From Acanthornis magna (taxonomy: Eukaryota > Chordata > Aves > Passeriformes > Acanthizidae): 64,000 bases of DNA. Made by a program: the position numbers and the translations under genes. The notes under the pieces were generated by a model. The model saw only the letters and a program-made list of their open reading frames with translations. It had not been told where the DNA came from and did no database searches. This document shows, piece by piece, positions 1-13,463 of this stretch (position 1 is its first letter; every line of letters begins with the position of its first letter). The DNA is taken from assembly GCA_036785705.1 (NCBI GenBank), contig JAWUZG010000018.1:4623501-4687500 (forward strand), read 5' to 3'.

Positions 1-2942
1 TGCAAATATAGGATTCAACAAAATCATTTCACTCCTTTCTGCTCCATTACCACAAGGTGCTGTGAGAACATCTTTTCAAATGCTTCTTCGTCCCACACTG
101 TATGCAAGGTGTTGAATAATGCCACTCCAGATGAGTGTCATGCAGGCAGAGCACCTTTCTTTCCATGCTGATGCTGCCTCTGGTGACAAGTTATCACTCA
201 AATAGTGTGATGGATGGCTGCAGCCTGGAGGTCTGCTAAAATAATTAATTTCTAATCAGTGATATAGCTACCTTAAGTGTTGAGAGGCCATCTCTGAGTG
301 AATAATAAATGGATTAAATTTACTTGGGCATTAAGCAGTGATGGATAATATCCTATTTCTCTCTTTTTAAGAAACATAAACAGAACAGAAATATGCATTT
401 GAACTCTGTCACTACTTTGACAGATTTGTCAGTCTTAATGTTAGTGTATTAAATAATTAGTTACATCTTCATAGATTATTGTAAGATCTTAAATCCCCAA
501 ATTACTGTATTAATTTGTTTGCACAGCAGTGTTTCGTTATTGAGGCAAGCAGTACTGCTAGGAAGTTTCTGGAGCCACAACTGATATTATAATGTGAATA
601 AAATGTTAGAAAGGTGACTTTATAGTGGAAAACATTTACCTGATAGATTTAACATCACATCCATGTACTCATTCTGTTTTTCACAGAAAACTCTCAGGAA
701 ACTTGTCAGTGTTAATATAAAATATTCCTCCAACTGGCATAATAAAGCTTCTAATTACACCACGCTAAGCCTCTGCAATTACTTGTTGCTGGTATAAGCG
801 ATAGTCTATATAACCTACAGTAACAAAAAATTGCTTTCACAAAAACACTGTGGCTACAAGCTCTGCTCAGGGGATTTATGTTGTAGTGGTTAATAGGTGG
901 GCATGCTGTTACACAGTGGTGCATGTGGAATATCTCCTCTCCCAGCAGTGCAGGTGTTTATCTGCAAAACTGTTTACACCTTAAAATGGATTAGGTTCCT
1001 CCCGTAAATGACAGCACTTCTCAACAGTACCACCAGAATTTGCAGACCCCTCTCAGCTGAGTGCTTCTTTAATCTTCCTTTCCTCAGATAATATAAGGTA
1101 AAGAATTACAATCAATGGATGTCAGTAAACCAACAACTAAGATTAAAATTATTGCCATTTATGCCACTCTGTATTCAGCAAATACAGCACACTTGAAAAC
1201 CAGCCTTCTTTTATCCCTCAGTATCTCTGGCAGCACAGGAAGCTATCAAAAATCACTACTGAGATCTATTCAGGATCTATTCCTTGAGTCCAGCTTGACC
1301 AAATATCTCCACAGATGACATCTAGTTGATAATGACTCCGTTTGAGCCAGTCTGCCTGGGCAATGAGCAGCACCCCTCACCCTGACTTCAAACTATGGTC
1401 TCTCCCTCACTTAAGTAAAGGCAAGGGATGGTTTTCAAAAGCATTCAATAGTACATAGCAAGTAATCCTGTCTGCCAAAGCAGTTGCAGTGTTTCCCATT
1501 GTTATAATTGTTTTCCGTTCTGTGCCTATGTCATATATGGGATGGGATCACAATTCAGAGTGGCACGAGCAGCTTTTATGCTTGCTGTTTTATTATCATT
1601 TTCCAGGCTTTCTTTTAAAAGAGAAAACATAAGAAAATTCCTTTTTTCAGTCTTTTTGTTTTTTTTAACCTCAGAAAAATGTCAGGAGAGACAGCTGTCA
1701 TTTCACCCAGTGAACAAACTGCATTAGCTAGGAGGCTGTCAAAGGGAGGACAGAACTGGCCCCAGGGTAAAGAGAGTGTTTACTCATTGCCCCTTTTCAG
1801 GTCTATGCAAAATTTTGGGAAGACAATAGATTGCTGTGCCTGGATGAATTGAAGGGTATTTCTTGTCCACAAAAGGGTCTCAGAGGGGTGTGAACCACTA
1901 AAGTACACGTGGCAAATAACATTCAATATTGCAGCAAAAGCTGAACACCTGTAAAATGAGCACACTCTAAAAAATATTAAAGACTCATTATTAACACAGG
2001 AGATGTGAGTATTGCTCAAATAGAAAGGTTCTGGTGAACACAGTATAGGCTGGGAACATCTTTACAAAAACTGCACAGGGATATAGAAGTATCCCTTCCG
2101 GATTATTAAATGTCAATCATCAGAGTGAATCTCTTGTTGTGGATATTGCCATATTCAAAACCACAAACTGAGCCACCACACAGAATATGAAGAAGTTCTA
2201 AATTTTCTATATGCTCAGTAATCGCTGCCTCAGTGATAAAAAGCAAAAGCTGAAATAAAACAAAGCTGTGTCATACTCCAGATCCAATCAAGTACATTTA
2301 AAATAAAGCTCAGTGACACTTTTCCTCAATTACAGCTAGCCAGGACTTTAAAATTGCCTAAATGTAAAAACTGCATATTAAATATTGAAAAGCTGCACAT
2401 TATCCTGCTTTCTCTTAACCTCTAATGGGCACTGATGCAATAAAAGGTAAATATGCTCCCTGTTCTTGTTCTGTTTATTAATTTCAAAAGTATGCTTTAA
2501 TGATTACATTATTTTGCAACATATTTAAGTGTATTTATCATTGCTCTCATAGCAAGATGTGGAGTTGATGTAAATACAAGATCCAAAAGACCTACTTCTC
2601 TGTCTAGTATTTCAGCTACTCACAAACATCTTGAGGTTATTTGAATGAAAAATAAATGTATCTAAGTGATATTTGCACCATGGTGAAGTCCTACATCTTC
2701 TTTGCTGTAGGACTAATAAATTTAATACAAAAAAGAGAAAAGTGATGATGAGCCTGTTGCATTTCATGTTTTTGCATGTTAACAAACACAGTGTGTAGGA
2801 GACGAGAAACAGACTGCAAAAAACCTGCTTGTCTCACTAAACTAAAAAAAAAAGAAAAGCAAGCCCACTTTTGCAGAAACTCAGTTTACAGCAAACAAAT
2901 GGGATATGCTTAAAACATTGCTTGTGTGGACTTACTCTGTGA
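1..2942. other. Non-coding AT-rich DNA, no recognised gene
   Basis: All six frames are broken into short chance frames and I recognise no repeat family here. The one item of note is a 57-codon frame starting with ATG at 1679 and stopping at 1852. It lies just behind a good splice acceptor (a T-rich tract ending in CCTCAG at 1674). It resembles no protein I know and I treat it as weak. The rest looks like intergenic or intronic sequence. Confidence 0.6.
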
Positions 2943-3012
2943 TCATTGCAGTGGGGTTGGACCAGATGACCTTTAAAATGTCCCTTCCAACTCAAACTAT
3001 TCTACCATCATT
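2943..3012 (+). repeat. CR1 LINE, 3'-end fragment (sense)
   Basis: The sequence GGGGTTGGACCAGATGACC followed by TGTCCCTTCCAACTC and a degraded ATTCTACCATCAT tail is the typical 3' end of an avian CR1 retrotransposon in sense orientation. Only about 70 bp survive, consistent with strong 5' truncation. It has no coding capacity. Its edges are approximate. Confidence 0.8.
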
Positions 3013-3159
3013 TCACGGAAGTGGAACCTGTCAGTTTGGCTTTTCTCCCTTTCCCCTGTTAAGGAAATATAACACAAAACCATGAACATCTAGTTCAGAT
3101 GAAGTCCAAATCCACACGGCCGATATATAAAATGTTTGACCAAACAGCAGCTCTGTGAA

Positions 3160-3440
3160 GAAGACGCGCCACCACTGCTCTCCACAAAGGTCGTGTGACA
3201 TTGGAATGTCCCAGCGCTTCCTCCAGGCTCTCAGAGGCACTGCCGTGTCCCAGAGCCTCCACAGGAGCATTCCTGCTCCAGCAATGCAGCACTTGATGCT
3301 CCAATTACCTGTGCTCTCAGGCTCCCACTCTGTGAGGGGGTGGACTTCAACGCCGAGGAGAGAAAGTCGTGCGTGTTCGGAAAGTTTCAGCGCTCCCAGT
3401 GAGCCCTTCCTGCGAGAGAGCGCGTACTATTTAAATAGCA
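3160..3440 (-). promoter_or_regulatory. CpG-rich patch with TATA-like palindrome; possible minus-strand promoter and first exon
   Basis: CpG is rare in the flanks but clustered here (CGCGCC, GCGC, TCGTGCGTGTTCGG, GCGAGAGAGCGCG). The perfect 12-bp palindrome CTATTTAAATAG lies at 3427-3438. Read on the minus strand, this TATA-like motif is followed by the CpG-rich tract. A good splice donor (CACAG|GTAATT, junction 3309/3308) follows about 90 bp beyond the expected transcription start near 3400. That arrangement fits a TATA promoter with a short first exon. No start codon or protein is evident, so it could serve a non-coding RNA, or it could be an old repeat with retained CpGs. Confidence 0.25.
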
Positions 3441-6400
3441 GACAGTAATAGTAGGGAGATGTTCCATGTGCAAAATGCCACGAGAAGTCAAGATCTATTT
3501 TGGAGTAAAGAAATTATGGGTTGTCTTCACCAGGTAGACAAAGACAAATTCTAACAGCTCCACTAAGCCCAAAATATGCGTTAAGAAATTAAAACCATAT
3601 TGCCTTGGAAAGCAGCTCGGCACCGAAGATTTTGAAAAGGCTTTGCCACTCACATGATGCTGAACAGCTCAAGTTTGGAGGAGATAAGTTAATGCAAAAC
3701 TAAATAAGGAAATATAGCAAGTCTTGCTCTCAGTTCAATAAAACTTAAGTGGCAGCATATTTTCCAAGTTTTTCGCATTAAACAGTCAAAGCAAAATTTG
3801 CTGCTAATATTAAAACTACCTGAATGCAAATGGGGAACAATATAACTTTGTGCCATTTTTCTATGATTTTATTTTCTGTGGGAAAAAAACATTTCACAGT
3901 TAATCTATTCTATAAACACAGCTGGCCAGAAATAGATTAAATACATTACACAAATATTTTCAGACTAATTCTCCTTCCAGGTTATGGTTTAGCAATCTCT
4001 TGTCCATTCTCCACCAGCCTGAGGCTGATGTGCATTATCTATGGTTTTCCCAGTGGGTCTATAGGTACAAGAAGTGCACAAAAAGGAGGTTCAAGCTCCC
4101 TGTGAGGACAGGAAATTACTGTATAATAATTCTCTCCAACAGTACAGAGCTAAACAATATCCATTAACTTCTGGCTTTCTCTTTCTTGCCGGGTTATTTC
4201 TGAAGTTCATGTGTTTCTCAAAGACCCAAATAAAGGACAACTGATATTTTTAGGTTGAGTATCAAACCCCAAACCAATTAGTTGTATAAACAGAATAGCT
4301 TAGCTTTATTTCATGAAGCAGAATAATAAAAAATAAAATATATTTCCTGTCATAAAAAAGGACCTTTTAGATTGCAATGCTGCTTTGTGAACAGACTATG
4401 AGGGATTGAACAAGACAGTAAAATTATTTACGTGTCAAATTTTTACTTATAACTTCAATATTAAAACATGGATATGGATATGGATACTTCATCTGCATTT
4501 AAAATAATTTCCTCTGGGGTTTTGATGACTCTAAATGCATATTTAAGCCAGTTACAGTATGTGGGGTTTAGATGATTTACGAGAATCATTATGTTACAAA
4601 CTGGTGTAGGATACAACATTCCTCCTCATTCCTTTAATGCTCTCTTTGTGCTCACCAGCTCCCAGGACTCACAAAATCCTCATGCATCTGCTAATCCTCA
4701 CTGATCCAGACTTTCCTGCAAGTGGATATCTGTACTGCAAGGAGCTCTGCTGAGTGCTACAGCCCACCCTGCCTGCTCCACTCATGCAGAATGAATCCGT
4801 GGATTTTTCAAAAGCACACAGTGACTTCGGCACAGGAAAGCCAATGCGCAAATATTCCACTTTAGAGTCACCTTCACCACACCAAGGCAACTTGTTAGAA
4901 AGCCAATGATGAAAGTAATACCTGATCAATACTCAATAGGAAAGCCTTGTTATGGCAATTTTTATACACATGGGAAAATTTTCTTTGACAATCTCTTTGT
5001 ACTGGATGCTGTAATGCTTTTAGGTTCAAAAACTCCTTTTTTTTAGGAATAACAAAGAAAGAGATCAATCATTTTCAAAGTATCTTAAAGCTATTCACTA
5101 GCAGCAAGATAGATTTTTCTACCATGTGCTCCAATTACATCTCCACCAGCTGACATGAGCACTTTGGATATAGATCCATGAAATGCTATGCTGCAATGAT
5201 TTTGAGGGCTGAACAATGAAGTGTTTTACAACATACTGCTTAGTACTCTCTGAGATTATTTTGATGGATGTTTACAAGAGTGTGAGAAGATAATTGGAAA
5301 GAATCCAGTTGAAACAAATAAATATGAGGTTCTTTAAATGTGTAGCTCCAAATTCAGTTTCAAGACTGAGATGTTTCTGAAACATGTGCGCACACCCACT
5401 CACCCTTAAAGCGACGTTAATAAGCACCTCTATCCCAGCTGACAGCAGCCAAACAGTCTCAATTGCAAACCACCCCCAATTATATTAACAGAAACATGAG
5501 TAATCCATACCAAGGAATGAATATGAGTCAGTAACGATGTGAAATTATACAGTGCTTCCCTAAAATAGTGGCCTTTAGTTCACAAACTAAGTTCTCTATC
5601 TCCATCATAATTTTGTTTTAAATCTGCAGTGCTGTTGCTACAGTTTAACTTTGTCAGCCAAGACAGTGCTTGACTGACTATCTCGGTGCTACAAAAGCCA
5701 AAGGCAGCAGATCTCTATTTTGGTCCAGAGGACTGGATCTTACTTGGCATTAAAATTTTTCTACTTGGGAATCACAGACTGGGACACAGCAGTGTATAAA
5801 CATCTGAAAGCAGCACCTTCTCTTCTGTGATTCTCACTCACATGAATTAATTTTACTCTCACATACAAACACCATTAACCATAGCCAAGGCTGAAAAAAG
5901 GTGAGGTGGAAGTATCTAATAAACAACTCCATATTTTGAGAATACTCTTGAGTCAATCTCTACAACATGCCATGCTAGCATGCAACATGTCACCTAATCC
6001 CTTATGCAGATCCATCAAATTCCATTTTAAAAGATAAAGGGTTATTACTTTTCTACAATGCTGCAAAAATTGAAAGTAACTTTCCTGTTTATTCATGGGA
6101 CATTTGTACTTATTTCTTATTGAAATGTCATCTGAAAATACATGTGGGTCTATTCCACAGTAGCTATTGCAATCTACAAGTACCTGATTTCATTGTAGAA
6201 TTAATTCGTCAAAATAATTCAGATTTTCTTTTCTGTATTCCAGATGTCAGAGTGAGGTATTTTTTTTCTGTACTGTAATTCAATTATCTACTTATTGATA
6301 AAACCTCAATTTTTGTTGCCAGAATATTTTGTTGGTGTACACAGACTAGAATTTTAGTGAAAATATCAAATAAGGTCTTTCATACTTCATCCATCCTTCC

Positions 6401-9400
6401 ATTAACTGTCATTTCCCTTTTCAGACTGTTCCTTGCTCAATTCAATGTACACCCCATTCATCTACTGTCCAAAATATCTAGTGAATGATTCTGAAATTGT
6501 TGCTCTAACTTACTTTATATAATCATATCAAAAAGGCGTAACTAGCAAACTTTTAACATCTGCAGAAGAAAATTAGTTAGGACAAATTGCAAGCAACACT
6601 GAGCCTGGAGAAACACAACAATCAAGATCTTGTCTTCAGCTGTCACGCAAACATCCCATGAATGAACAAATTTGCAATACTGGAAGTGGAGTTGCTCTGA
6701 AACACTGAATATTAAAATATCACCATGAAAGCTGTTGAAGACTTCTGTAATCCCTACCAATTCACTGTCATGCCGAGTGCCTACACACAGACACCCTCAG
6801 ACACAAATAAAACAATGAAAAGCTTTGGGTAATGGAGAAAAATAAACACCAAACCCTGTGAATGGTGAATATGGGAAATACTAAGATTTAAGGGATCACC
6901 CAGACTGTCTCCAGAAAATGTGCTGGTTTACTCACACTGCACGTAAGCCACGAATCACTGCCCCCTCCCCATCCTGCGACTGAGATGGCTCTGGTTCAGG
7001 GTCTGTCTGCGAAGCACACTCTGGATTGTGCTAAACCATTCCTCTTTCAAAGCTGCCAGGCTTCATCCTGCTGTGCTGGTCTGCAAGGCCGTGGGGAAGC
7101 AGAGAAAGGAGCAACTTTGGTGATGCAGAAGTTGCTGCAAAATGACTGAGATTTCATGTGATACTACATGTATTTTCAAAAACATCCTTTCAAAACAGCT
7201 GTCTTTACTGCACTGTTGGTGAAATAATTCACAGGTCTTACACTGCAGCTTCAGTCCCAGTATCTGAAGTTCTGCCTCTGGAAACCTGGCAAAGCAAATA
7301 CTCTTAAACTCATCTCAGTCTTTTATACTCTGCAGATGGAAAACTAAAGTAACTTCTGAAAAATCTGAAAACGACACTTTATTTTGCCAAGAAATTATTC
7401 TATTAAATTCCTTTATAGATATTGTACACTTACATTTTTATGACCAGAAATTATAATATATTACCATTCCTCTCAATAAAATGATCATTACTGTATAATA
7501 GAAATGCCTAGCATATGACTGGATGAAGGCTTTTTCTTAAGAGGATTTTTAACAGCTGACTCAATCAACATATTAATGAAATTAAAATGACACTCATTTC
7601 ATCCAAGGCCAATATGTAATTATGTGTTAATTGGAATGAGAGGTTTCATTTTCTTTTTTCATTAAAGGTCCTTAATTCTCAATTAAAACTTAGGTCAACT
7701 TGGATGCAACAATGCCTTATCAGTTTGAAAACTTATTAGCTTTAAAGGTATCAATATCTACAGACATGAAGCATTTTGATACATATCAGTACCTACATCC
7801 CCTCCATTTCTTAGTTTTGAGGTATGTTTTTCCTAATATTGATTAATTCAGGTAAGAGTCTTCATGTGGCTTGGGTATGACTGGCACTGAATTTTGGAGA
7901 AAACTTACCACAAACTGAGAGCAAAGGGGTAAAATTTCTACTTCTAACCTAGAGGCTGAATTAAGTTTTTAGGTGTTATCTGGCAGAAGACAGTGTGGAA
8001 GCAGACAGAAAAAGGACAAGCTCTCCCTTGAAAAGTTACGGTTTATGGCTTGGATCCCACAAAGTTTAATTGCAATTGACTGAGTGCTTTTTATTGGAGT
8101 TACTTTAACTCTGTGAAGGACAAAGACTACGTGGCTTTTCCAGATCTACAAGCCCTCATGAGTGTCTTGCTCCATGCAGGTAAATACCTAAATTATTTTC
8201 CTTGCAGTGTATTCATGCATCTGAAGAGTCAAACCACACAGACCTCAGCATTTTTGACCACATCACAGTAAGTTTTGCTTTCTGAAAGCTTTTATTGGCA
8301 AAAAAATTTTTTCCTGTTTTGACTCCTTTCTTCAGGAGAACATCATACTTTCCCAAATTATAAGCAGAAGATGGCTTTCTGATGATTCTGTATTTCTCAT
8401 AAGAGGGAGATTTTGCCTATTTCTGATCTCCCTCCTCCTGTCAGAGGATGGAGAAATTCTGGCTTGCTCACGGTGTTGGAGGTTCTCCCAGGCTTGACCT
8501 GGTCCTTACTCTGGTCCCCAGGAGTGAAAGAGGAAGGCAAAATGGTGTCACCTCCTCATTGTGCAGCCTCTGCTTTTGAGCCACCACTACTCCTGCCTAA
8601 AGCAGCCAAACCCAGGGGCTGGCTGTAAAAACCAGTCCTTGTCCTGACATGAGACAGCAAACTGCTTGAAATGAGAGTGGGAAACATTACAACACACTCA
8701 CTACTTCTCCCAAACTATACACTACTCTGTCAAGCACATTTTTAATGGCAGGGGGACAAAAATATCAGAGTAACTTACAGCCTCCTTGAAAATCAAGGAC
8801 CAGATAGGAGACAGAGCTATCAGGAAGAGTCAGAGCTCTATAAGAGGAACTGCATGGATATTTCTACCTTTTGTAATGGGGTACTAGAAAAAAAAGGGAA
8901 AGAAGGAAGATTAAATTGATCTTTATCTTTTATGAGATTTATGTCATTCTTCCTTCTTTTGTCCTTTGGTGCATCTTCCTTCTCAAGTCTTCTACATATC
9001 GTGAATCAAGACCTACATCAGAGAGACCAGGAAAAATAATTTCTGGCAAAACAGCTGACAAGTCACACAGGGCTCAAGCAAGCAAAGAGATAGAGTCTTG
9101 CAACTGGAACTGTACGGGCACAGCGGAGTTCAAAATGTCCTGACAATTATGTTTCTCTCACTTTTAAAAAGGCCTGTAAACTGTGTGAGGGTTTTGCTAA
9201 CAAAGGTCAATGCAATGGCCTGTGAATACTCGTGTGGATATTGCTCAGAAAAAGCACAGTGGGGTTGATGCAAACCTGACCTGACCTGAACTCAGGAGCT
9301 GTCACTGCTAAAAGAGGCCAGAACACATAAAACTTTTAATTGAGTCCCAATGGCTTATTGAAAGTGCTGTGTCTGACCTGACGACTTTGTGCTTCAAAAG

Positions 9401-12400
9401 GCAATCCTATATAGTCTGCTGCAGATCTCGGGACTGTCTCAAATGAATATGAAAATTCATCCTGTAATACAGACCTTCTCTTCAGAAAATTGTTCTTGTA
9501 AAATAAATCTTTGTCAAAATGCTGCCTTTAGAGGAAGTACTGAGAAGAAAGCACGATTGAAATTCACAAGTTTTAAGAAAAAATGAACCAAACCTGGACA
9601 AATGCAGGAGTGTGCCAATAATAAAGTGAAAGAAACTTCAAGAGCATACTCTCAGCTGTGTTTTCAGGGTAATTGTATTGATTTACTGGCTTTTCATTCT
9701 ATGTGAGGACCTGTACAAACACAATGGAGGAAAGCCTTTCTGCCCAGAGCAGACGGTAATTTCATAAGGCAAAACCCAGCAAAGATGAGGGTTAAGAGAG
9801 GAACTTTAATGGTTCTCTTTTATAGTAACAGAGAAGTTTATAAGCACAGGGTATCAAAGGACCTGCAGCAAAGCCAGAAGTTGAATCCTGACCACAAAGA
9901 TCCTTCCAGCAAGCAAGGACAATATGAGCCAGGGTGAAAAGCTCCTTATAAGTTCTAAGAAAGAAATAGAAGTACCCAAAGCCCAAAAGCATCCCATTGA
10001 CCTGTTATGAAAAGTATGGAGGGAATACCTCCAAAGGTATTATAAATCAACAAAAATATGTGCAAAAATAGCAAAGTGTCACACTTTAGCAGAGTAAACA
10101 CAAGGCCACAAAGTTAAATGGAAAAATGGGACGGGAGATGATGAGAAAACAGTACAGGTGTCAGTGGCCTAGCTAGTGACTTCTATAAATATGTGTGTCA
10201 AGAGAAGAAACTTAGAAATACAGGACACACCCACAGCACCTGTTCCAAAGAACAGGCAAACATGTCTGCAGAGAAATGTAAGCTTTCCCAATTCTTAATG
10301 TCATGGTCTATAGCTGGGTAGGTGAGCAGAGAGAGAGCAAAGACTCAAGTGTGAGATGTAGCTGAAGACACTGCTCAGTTGAAGAATCTAAGAATAAATC
10401 CCTCTACTTTCAAGGGCTCTGTGAAAAACAGAGAAAAGAGCATTAATTAGCCCACTCCAGTTGAGGGATCTAATGCAGCCACCAGCCCTCAACTGTTTGA
10501 ACTTATTTACGTGGAAATGCTCCATGCTTGCATTCAAACAACTCCATGCTTGATTTTCATCAGCCTCGTCACAGACTTTAACAAAATAAGCATCCTGCTC
10601 GGGTACTTTATTACAAGTGTAACCGCAGTCCTTCATCATGTGATGACTACTGATTAATTTATACAGCAGATTTTGCGGAGCTAGTATTCTACCAGTATCT
10701 TAGTACAGTATTTTAAGATGATTTCAGGTCTATTTTCTGATTTCAGCTGCAGAACTCACTGCAGGTTTGACTGCAATTTAGAGATATTTTAAGCCAGAGA
10801 TAATGTTTCCAAAGGAATATTAAGCCCACCGCACCTTCAAAAGCATGAAGGAGCACAAAGATGCAGTTTGAAACCTGCTGGGAGTTTTTGGTGCAAATGC
10901 AGCTGAAGAGCCGAGCAATTTCTCTTACATTATAGGTTGCAAAGGTGTGACCATGTACTGAGATTTATGTATTCAGCAAGAGAAGATAAGCAGTTTTGAG
11001 TTCCACATGTCAGACATGCTGTAGCCTTTCCCCAGAGCTGTGGGATGTACCACAGAGCTTCACTTCCCTAATATAAGGAGGTGGATTTCATTAGGCAGAG
11101 ATGTGGATGCATATCACACCACCTGCACTCAGGAAGGCCAGCTGAAAGCTGTTAAAATCCAGTTTCCTTGTCAGTAACTGCATGTTTTTGCATTAAACCA
11201 TGGGTGCAACCATTTCATGTTCCCAGCCCTGGGAGAGACTTCCTGTTACAGGGAAAGGATAGGAAATATTGTAACAAGACTAATCAACTGACAGTGCACT
11301 TTCCCTAGCAGATTTGCTTAGGGAAAACACATAACATACAAAGAAGCCTTTTTATTGCTATTATTTTTTTTCTGGTGGTTTATTTTTACTAAATATTTTA
11401 ATAATAATAGTTTATTATTACTAAAATGTACACCTTCTGTGACAAGTGTAACACTCACTAGTTTTCTTTGCTTTAATTAAGAGTCTGTAAGAAGTAGAGA
11501 TTCAAAAGGCCACACCTTTATGCCTCATGTTCTGAATTGTTTTTGGAAAACATGGGTACAGCAATCAGGACCGCCAAAGGTCACTGTTAGTCATGCAAAT
11601 AACCTCTGTTCACACACAGAGCTGTGGCTCTGTGTCTGCAGCTGGCTCTCCTCAACGGGTCAAGGCAGCATGACCGCTGAAGCACTGCCCTCCAAGTGCC
11701 TTCAGCATGGAATTTCTAACATACAGGAACTTATTTAACGTCAGCCTTTAGCACTGGAGAGATTTATTAACCCTTTCCTCCCAAATGAAATCAGTATTTG
11801 AGGGTTGATTGCTGTCAAAGAGGCACATTTCCAGGTGAAGAACAACATATACCAGTGCAGGTAGATAAATTAGCGCCTCTTAGAAAATATGAAATGCCTC
11901 TAAGCAGCTTTCACGTGTTATTCTCTTGTATTTGGCCAAACAATTTAATAAGCATACATTTGCATTTCCCTCACAGGATTTTCTCTAATAAGAAAATCTT
12001 AATTATTTCAGTTTTCTGAGGCAATCCACAGACTTCAGCATGAGTCTTAAAGCCTGTTTCAAAAACGAATACAAGTCTCTGCTGAAACTATTCAGCAAAC
12101 TCACAAAATTATAATGCAATTAAGAGAATTATGTCTAATGTCAATTGGGTTTTCCCAGAAACTTAGAAGCTTAACACTTTTCAGACTTGTTTTTAATTGA
12201 AGATTACATGCTGAAAAACAATTCAGCATTACAGGGCAATTAGTTAATCAAATAGCAATTTTTATATCACTTTATAAGAACGACATAAAGGAAAATTTCT
12301 TCTAAGTCTTGTCTTTTTATTCCTTTTCCCAAGCTTTGGTTTTATCTATAATCTCCTTGCTTGGAATTTTGAATGACAGCATATCTATAACCATTTTTTC

Positions 12401-12808
12401 CCCAGCTGCAATTAAACTGGTTTTAAAGCCTTTCCAGAATGGTTTTGCCCAAATAAAACCTGAATGGCCATTCTCCCCAGACTCCTGTCACTTCCCTTTT
12501 CACCTTGTAGAAACCTTAAAACCATCAGGACCCCAAATCCTTTAAAAATTCTTATGCACCTTGCAGGATGAAATTATAGTACTATTATGTTAGGCCACTG
12601 TATTTTTACCTGTCTCCTAAATACATTTCCTTCTAAATTCTCCTCTGGTGAGATTTACAGCACTTTGCCTCATTGCTGTGGGGTCAGAATATCATATACA
12701 GACAGATCAAAGGGACTTAGTCCTGTTCCAGTCTCACAACATGCCAGTGTTGCCTGTGCTCCACATTTTTTTTCTCAGTCTTTCTATTTCCCCAATGTTG
12801 TAGTGCAC
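3441..12808. other. Non-coding DNA, no recognised gene or repeat family
   Basis: About 9.4 kb of AT-rich sequence with only short chance frames. Two parts stand out: an AT-rich block near 7530-7760 and one near 12050-12290, both dense in TAAT/ATTA cores. A 60-bp splice-flanked open segment lies at 8208-8267. I see no CR1 or LTR remains I can name. Intron or intergenic sequence is the simplest reading. Confidence 0.55.
8208..8267 (+). other. Weak candidate 60-bp exon
   Basis: A strong acceptor (AATTATTTTCCTTGCAG, ending 8207) is followed exactly 60 bp later by a consensus donor (ACA|GTAAGT at 8268). The segment is open in two of three frames, and one of them gives 20 whole codons (CIHASEESNH...). 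A segment this short is open by chance often, and I recognise no protein. It could equally be a cryptic site or part of a non-coding RNA. Confidence 0.15.
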
Positions 12809-13463
12809 TGATATGGCGTCCGGCCTGGCAGCCAGGCAGTCCTCACCCTCGACGCACGCGATGGCCACGAAGGTATCGGGCGGGTGTTTCACCCAGAGGT
12901 GTCGCGGCTCGGGGAAAGTAAATCCTGCTCAGGCTGTCATCGTCCAAAGGGGCCCAAGGAGACAAGAGGCGAGAGTGGGTCTGTCCTCCAAATCCCTTTA
13001 TTGAAGTGGGGAGAGGGGGTGGTGGAGCGAGATGGAGTTCAGACAGAGTCCCCCGATCCTGGCTCGGGCGCAGGGTTTTAACCGGGCCAGCCCAACCAAT
13101 CAGAAGAGGGTAAGGGGGTGGGTACAGAACTCAGGGACCAATTGTACATAAGCAGGGGTGGAACCAAATACAAATTAACCAATCAACATACTAACGGTAA
13201 CAAAGTTGCCAGAAAGAGGGGCGGGGCCAGGGTGGAAACCACTCCCAACGCCTGCCTCCGAGGTGGAGTGGCAGGGAAGGCGCTGGAAATAGGGGTGGGG
13301 CCGAGGTAGAAACCACTCCCGGGGGCCCGCCCCAGGGGTGGATCTATATGGCGGTGTCCTGCCCACCAAAGTCGTACCTGCCTGAAGAAGTGGAACTTGC
13401 CCTGGAAAGGGAAAGTACTGTGGGCCAACCCTCCACACCCCAATGCCTGGGCTACCTGACACA
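12809..13463 (-). mobile_element. Solo LTR of an endogenous retrovirus, CpG-rich, minus orientation
   Basis: The sequence turns abruptly GC- and CpG-rich at 12809. Read on the minus strand it has the order of an LTR. U3 comes first, with two near-identical 35-bp blocks (copies at 13286-13320 and 13212-13246, period 74 bp). Two CCAAT boxes follow (AACCAATCA on the plus strand at 13177 and 13094), then a TATA-like TTAAAA (13081-13076), then AATAAA (13002-12997), then about 190 bp of R/U5 ending in CA at 12809. I see no gag, pol or env remnant on either side, so it is read as solo. The right edge (U3 start, TG at 13463) is a guess and no target-site duplication is clear. Open frames of up to 102 codons inside it are by-products of the high GC content. 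Confidence 0.75.
13212..13320. repeat. Duplicated block inside the LTR U3
   Basis: Two imperfect 35-bp copies, 13212-13246 and 13286-13320, share the pattern GAAA.AGGGG.GGGGCC...GTRGAAACCACTCCC. They are 74 bp apart. Direct repeats in U3 commonly act as retroviral enhancers. Here the duplication is seen directly and the enhancer role is inferred. Confidence 0.7.

Noticed and set aside
9273..9292. ACCTGACCTGACCTGAACTC as a nuclear-receptor response element
   Set aside because: It is a 5-bp tandem (CTGAC), so the AGGTCA-like half-sites overlap and do not have a standard spacing.
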